Assembly (NCBI RefSeq): GCF_003589595.1
Contig: NW_020653855.1
Span: 4,766,308-4,830,307, forward strand
Length of the DNA: 64,000 nucleotides
Source: Hyposmocoma kahamanoa
Taxonomy: Eukaryota > Arthropoda > Insecta > Lepidoptera > Cosmopterigidae
Direction: 5' to 3'
How positions within the stretch are numbered: position 1 is the first letter of the stretch; every line of letters starts with the position of its first letter. Position numbers and translations under genes: made by a program. The notes under the pieces are model-generated. The model saw only the letters and a list, made by a program, of their open reading frames with translations, was not told the DNA's origin and made no database searches. Positions 60,410 to 64,000 of the stretch are shown one piece after another.

Positions 60410-63400
60410 GAGAAAGTTTGAGACAAATATAGATTATTTTCGAAAGTATAAAAAGTTCATTGATGAGTATGTAGAGATGGGTCATGCCAAAGAGGTTGAT
60501 ATAAGTCGGTATGATGTCATGAATGATTCAGTGTATTTTCTTGCACACCATGCAGTTCAAAATGAGAGTAGCAAAACAACAAAATTGCGAGTTGTTTTTG
60601 GAGGCAACATGAAGTCTAAAAATGGTATATCTCTTAATGATGTTATGTTGAATGGACCTATAGTGCAAAATGATTTATTTAACATACTGTTACTTTTTCG
60701 TACTTACCGCTATACACTTATGTGTGATGTTGAAAAAATGTTCAGAATGTGCTATGTCAATGAAAAATTCAAACCTTTGCAGAATATACTGTGGAGAGAT
60801 GATCCTAGCAAACCCATTGCTTGCTTGCAGTTACAGACCATAACATATGGTTTAAAGCCCTCCACCTTTTTGAGCACTAGGTGTCTTATAGAGCTTGCAC
60901 GTCTTTATCAAGACCAATACCCTTTGGCTGCAGAGGCTCTAAAGTTGAATACTTACATTGATGATATAATATGTGGAGCCGATAGTGTGGAAAAAATTCA
61001 AGAGCTTAAAACTCAACTGATTGAGTTAATGAAATTAGGTAGCTTCAACTTACACAAATGGTGTTCCAATTCCCCTGAATTACTGAAAGACTTGCCTCAT
61101 AATGTAAAATATTTTGAAGAAATTGACCTCAATAAGGACAATATTATAAAGACATTAGGATTAAAATATAATATACTTACCGACTCACTGATGTTCACAA
61201 GTCCAAATGCAGACCTTAAAAATCTTAGAACTAAAAGAGAAATTTTGAGTTTCATAGGTAAAATGTTTGATCCCCTAGGGTTGATCGGCCCCATAGTTGT
61301 GACAGCTAAGTTGTTTATGCAAAACTTATGGAATTTGAAAATTGATTGGGATACAGTCTTACCACCAAAGCAGTTAGAGTCTTGGCAAAACTTTGTGGAC
61401 AGTTTAGGTAAAATGCAACAAATTAATTTTCGGAGGGGTATTGTAGACAGTAATGCAGAAAAAATTGAACTCCTTGGCTACTGTGATGCCTCAATCAAAG
61501 CAATTGCCTGCGGTCTCTACTTAAGAGTCTTTCACTCAGATGGTAAAATTACTGTCGATTTATTGTGTGCTAAATCAAGAGTCGCGCCTTTAAATAAAAC
61601 TCTTACAATACCCAATTTAGAGCTCAATAGCGCTCTATTACTTGCACAGCTGGCACATAGAGTCTACAATACTTTAAAATTGCGATTCCCTCTTGAGATT
61701 GTTCTACATTCAGACTCTCAGATTGTTTTGGCATGGTTAAGTTCAAATTCTATAAAGAAAGGAGCCTATGTCTCCAATAGAGTCAAACAAATTATTCAGT
61801 TGACCAAAGGTTTTCATTGGACATACGTCAAAAGTGCAGACAATCCTGCTGATGTGTTGTCACGGGGAACTATTCCTCACAAATTACAAGATAATGAGTC
61901 TTGGTGGCATGGACCAAAATACTTGTCCGATAGACAGTATGAACATATCATCTATGATTGTAAATCTCCATGTACACAAGAAAATAACTTAGACAATCAA
62001 GTAGTTGTGTCACCAGTTGACAAAATTTGTAATACTGTACAGTTAAATACTGATCATGATATATTTCAAAGATATTCAAATTTTAACAAGTTAAAGAGAA
62101 TTATTGCACTCATTTTGAGATTTAAAAATAATTGTTTGAATTCTAATACTAAATTACAGGGTTCCATTACACCCAAAGAATTACACAGGTCTCAAATATT
62201 GATTTTGCGTTATATACAAAAAATTCATTCAAAAAAGGAAATTGAAGCACTTACCTTGAATAAACCTATTAAATCAAACTTAAGTGGGTTACACATTTTC
62301 TTAGATCACAATGAGATCCTCAGGGTTGGTGGCCGACTGAATAATGCTACCAATATTTCTTATGCCAAAAAGCATCCCATTATCTTGCCAAAATCAAATG
62401 AATTGACTCAGTTACTTATAAAAACTGAACATCTAAGACTCTTACATGCTGGGGCTAAGTTAGTTCTCAGTTCGTTGTCGCAGAGATACTGGCTGGTTGG
62501 TGGCATTCGTGAGGTTAAAAAAGTTGTGAAAAAATGTATTAGATGCTTTAAAACAAAAGCCGAGGCTGCTACACAACTTATGGGATCATTACCGACTGAT
62601 AGAGTTACTCCTTCTAGGCCATTTGAAGTTACCGGTATTGATTTTTGTGGTCCATTTGAAATGAAAATCGCTAGGATTCGTAAACCGTTAGTTAAAAAAG
62701 CTTATGTTGCTTTGTTTGTTTGCTTTTCCACTAAAGCAATACATGTAGAGTTGGTCAGTGACCTTACCACTGACACATTTTTAGCATGTCTTCGCAGATT
62801 TATATCTAGGCGGGGAATGCCAATAAGAATTTATTGTGATAACGCACAAACATTTAAAGGTGCCGAAAATTGTTTAAAAGAGTTGTATAAATTTCATTCT
62901 TCAAAAATTCATGTAGACGCTGTAGATCATTTTTGCTCTGACAAAATGATTCAGTTTAAGTACATTCCAAGCTATTCTCCAGAGTTTGGAGGGCTGTGGG
63001 AAGCGGGAGTCAAGAGCGTAAAATATCACCTAAAAAGAGTGGTTGGGAATACATGCTTAACATTTGAAGAACTTTATACCATACTAACTCAGATTGAGGC
63101 TATTTTAAATTCAAGACCCTTGCTCCCTATGAGCTCGGATGTATCTGATTTGACTTATTTAACACCAGGGCACTTTCTTGTAGGTGCTCCTTTAACTAGT
63201 TTACCTGAACCAGACTTTACAGAAACAAACATTAATAGATTAAAATTTTGGCAAATATGCATAAAACTCAAACAAGATTTCTGGAAAGTCTGGAGCAAGG
63301 ACTATCTAACTCAATTACAGAATAGACCAAAATGGAAGTTTTCTTCTGTAAATCTGAAAGAAGGTGACCTAGTCATTATCAAACAAAACAATGTCCCTTC

Positions 63401-63539
63401 ACTGAACTGGCCCATGGGGCGTATTGTAAAAACCTTTCCGGGATCTGACAACAAGGTAAGGGTGGTTGAAGTAAAAATGTCAAATAATAAAATTTACACC
63501 CGTTCATACAATAAGATATGTCCACTACCCTTAGATTAA
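60363..63539 (+). CDS. BEL/Pao pol (RT, RNase H, integrase), 1058 aa
   Basis: RT: CDVEKMF (D122) and YIDD (198-201). The Pao-type region follows (EILSFIGKMFDPLGLIGP). RNase H-like: GYCDAS (D375) and HSDSQI (D451). Integrase: HHCC-like H691/H695/C725/C728, then D760 (GIDFCGP), D826 (YCDNAQ) and E880 (FGGLWEAG). The C-terminal part is the BEL-type domain with EGDLVIIKQ and NWPMGRI. All catalytic residues are present with no stop. The first ATG (60363) lies before the point where homology starts (about residue 10, RFQTLERKF), so the frame is probably entered from gag by a +1 step near 60385-60400, not by its own start. Confidence 0.93.
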   Translation: MVILFHFALQRFQTLERKFETNIDYFRKYKKFIDEYVEMGHAKEVDISRYDVMNDSVYFLAHHAVQNESSKTTKLRVVFGGNMKSKNGISLNDVMLNGPIVQNDLFNILLLFRTYRYTLMCDVEKMFRMCYVNEKFKPLQNILWRDDPSKPIACLQLQTITYGLKPSTFLSTRCLIELARLYQDQYPLAAEALKLNTYIDDIICGADSVEKIQELKTQLIELMKLGSFNLHKWCSNSPELLKDLPHNVKYFEEIDLNKDNIIKTLGLKYNILTDSLMFTSPNADLKNLRTKREILSFIGKMFDPLGLIGPIVVTAKLFMQNLWNLKIDWDTVLPPKQLESWQNFVDSLGKMQQINFRRGIVDSNAEKIELLGYCDASIKAIACGLYLRVFHSDGKITVDLLCAKSRVAPLNKTLTIPNLELNSALLLAQLAHRVYNTLKLRFPLEIVLHSDSQIVLAWLSSNSIKKGAYVSNRVKQIIQLTKGFHWTYVKSADNPADVLSRGTIPHKLQDNESWWHGPKYLSDRQYEHIIYDCKSPCTQENNLDNQVVVSPVDKICNTVQLNTDHDIFQRYSNFNKLKRIIALILRFKNNCLNSNTKLQGSITPKELHRSQILILRYIQKIHSKKEIEALTLNKPIKSNLSGLHIFLDHNEILRVGGRLNNATNISYAKKHPIILPKSNELTQLLIKTEHLRLLHAGAKLVLSSLSQRYWLVGGIREVKKVVKKCIRCFKTKAEAATQLMGSLPTDRVTPSRPFEVTGIDFCGPFEMKIARIRKPLVKKAYVALFVCFSTKAIHVELVSDLTTDTFLACLRRFISRRGMPIRIYCDNAQTFKGAENCLKELYKFHSSKIHVDAVDHFCSDKMIQFKYIPSYSPEFGGLWEAGVKSVKYHLKRVVGNTCLTFEELYTILTQIEAILNSRPLLPMSSDVSDLTYLTPGHFLVGAPLTSLPEPDFTETNINRLKFWQICIKLKQDFWKVWSKDYLTQLQNRPKWKFSSVNLKEGDLVIIKQNNVPSLNWPMGRIVKTFPGSDNKVRVVEVKMSNNKIYTRSYNKICPLPLD

Positions 63540-63800
63540 TGTACCCTATAATTTCTAATGTAGTTTAACTTTAAAATACTTAATTTCAAATAGTAATAGT
63601 AAGATAAGCATGTTCTTTGTTAAATTTTAATTAAAATTGTGTCACTTGTATCACACCGTCTGTGTTGATTAAGAAACAAAACCATTTGTATTTGTACTGT
63701 TTCATGTATCAAGTATTATTTAAGTAATGTAACTTAGAACCTATTCTTAATATAAAACTTAACTGTGTAAAGTTGGTGCAAATTTGCCCGCCCCAACTTA
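63540..63800 (+). other. BEL/Pao 3' UTR
   Basis: About 260 bp between the pol stop and the 3' LTR. The last bases before the LTR are TTTGCCCGCCCCAACTTA, which is pyrimidine-rich. I do not see the classical polypurine tract directly at the LTR. The nearest purine-rich stretch is weak, so the plus-strand primer site is unassigned. Confidence 0.7.
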
Positions 63801-64000
63801 TGTTCAGTACAGAACATAAAAGCTTAGTTTAATTTTAGTTTATTTGTATAATAATATTAATATGAATAAAATAGTAAATATTTTTAGTCTTATTGTAGCA
63901 ACACTGGTAAATTTTGTTGTGGTCAACACTGGTGGCCATTTCTCTCTCTTCCAAAATTTGTACAAGCGTAACGAGCATTTCATTTCTGTATAATAAAAAA
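63801..64000 (+). repeat. 3' LTR of the BEL/Pao element (truncated by window)
   Basis: TGTTCAGTACAGAACATAAA start, AATAAA at 63865-63870. The 200 visible bases are identical to 57568-57767. The rest lies beyond the window. Confidence 0.93.

Larger units (their letters stand above)
57568..64000 (+). mobile_element. BEL/Pao LTR retrotransposon (3' LTR cut by window)
   Basis: LTR, leader, gag-protease, pol and LTR lie in order over at least 6.4 kb. The domain order protease, reverse transcriptase, RNase H, integrase and the C-terminal BEL-specific domain identifies BEL/Pao. The visible 200 bp of the 3' LTR is identical to the 5' LTR by eye, which means a very recent insertion. The 5' flank ends CCGAGG. 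The 3' flank and any 5-bp target duplication lie outside the window. Confidence 0.95.

Overview
The window looks like repeat-dense intergenic (or intronic) nuclear DNA of an insect, most likely a butterfly or moth. This rests on the transposon mix (BEL/Pao, RTE, R1-clade and jockey/CR1-type LINEs, tRNA-derived SINEs, many MITEs), the AT-rich background, and dispersed families I associate with Lepidoptera from general knowledge. No search was run. I found no convincing host gene: every reading frame with recognisable homology belongs to a mobile element.

Layout. 1-13 kb: SINE, MITE and LINE fragments, with nested insertions at 6.9-8.7 kb and 11.2-13.2 kb. 13-29 kb: more of the same, including several jockey/CR1-type LINE 3' ends, a TCAAAG microsatellite at a LINE 3' end, an R1-clade LINE 3' end at 21.6 kb, a palindromic MITE at 23.8 kb and a MITE with 8-bp target duplications at 24.1 kb. 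28.8-34.2 kb is a stack of insertions: a SINE split by a 5'-truncated R1-clade LINE, then an apparently intact RTE retrotransposon (29993-33203, 1016-residue endonuclease/RT, 15-bp target duplication), then a degenerate FP-domain retroelement whose 3' UTR is split by a MITE carrying a THAP zinc-finger start exon. 34-57 kb: further MITEs, SINEs and LINE remnants, a 126-bp tandem triplication and a long-armed foldback element. 57.6 kb to the window end: a nearly complete, young BEL/Pao LTR retrotransposon whose second LTR is cut by the window edge.

The autonomous elements are the RTE and possibly the BEL/Pao. The RTE has one long open frame. The BEL/Pao has gag-protease and pol in two frames joined by a +1 step. 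The short families are presumably mobilised in trans, the SINEs by LINEs and the MITEs by transposases that are not in this window. Three MITE families make 8-bp target duplications. One of them still encodes the first 27 residues of a THAP domain, which points to a P-element-like source.

Identity and copy boundaries were read by eye. Target-site duplications and terminal repeats were checked base by base. Family-level boundaries of the older repeats are approximate.
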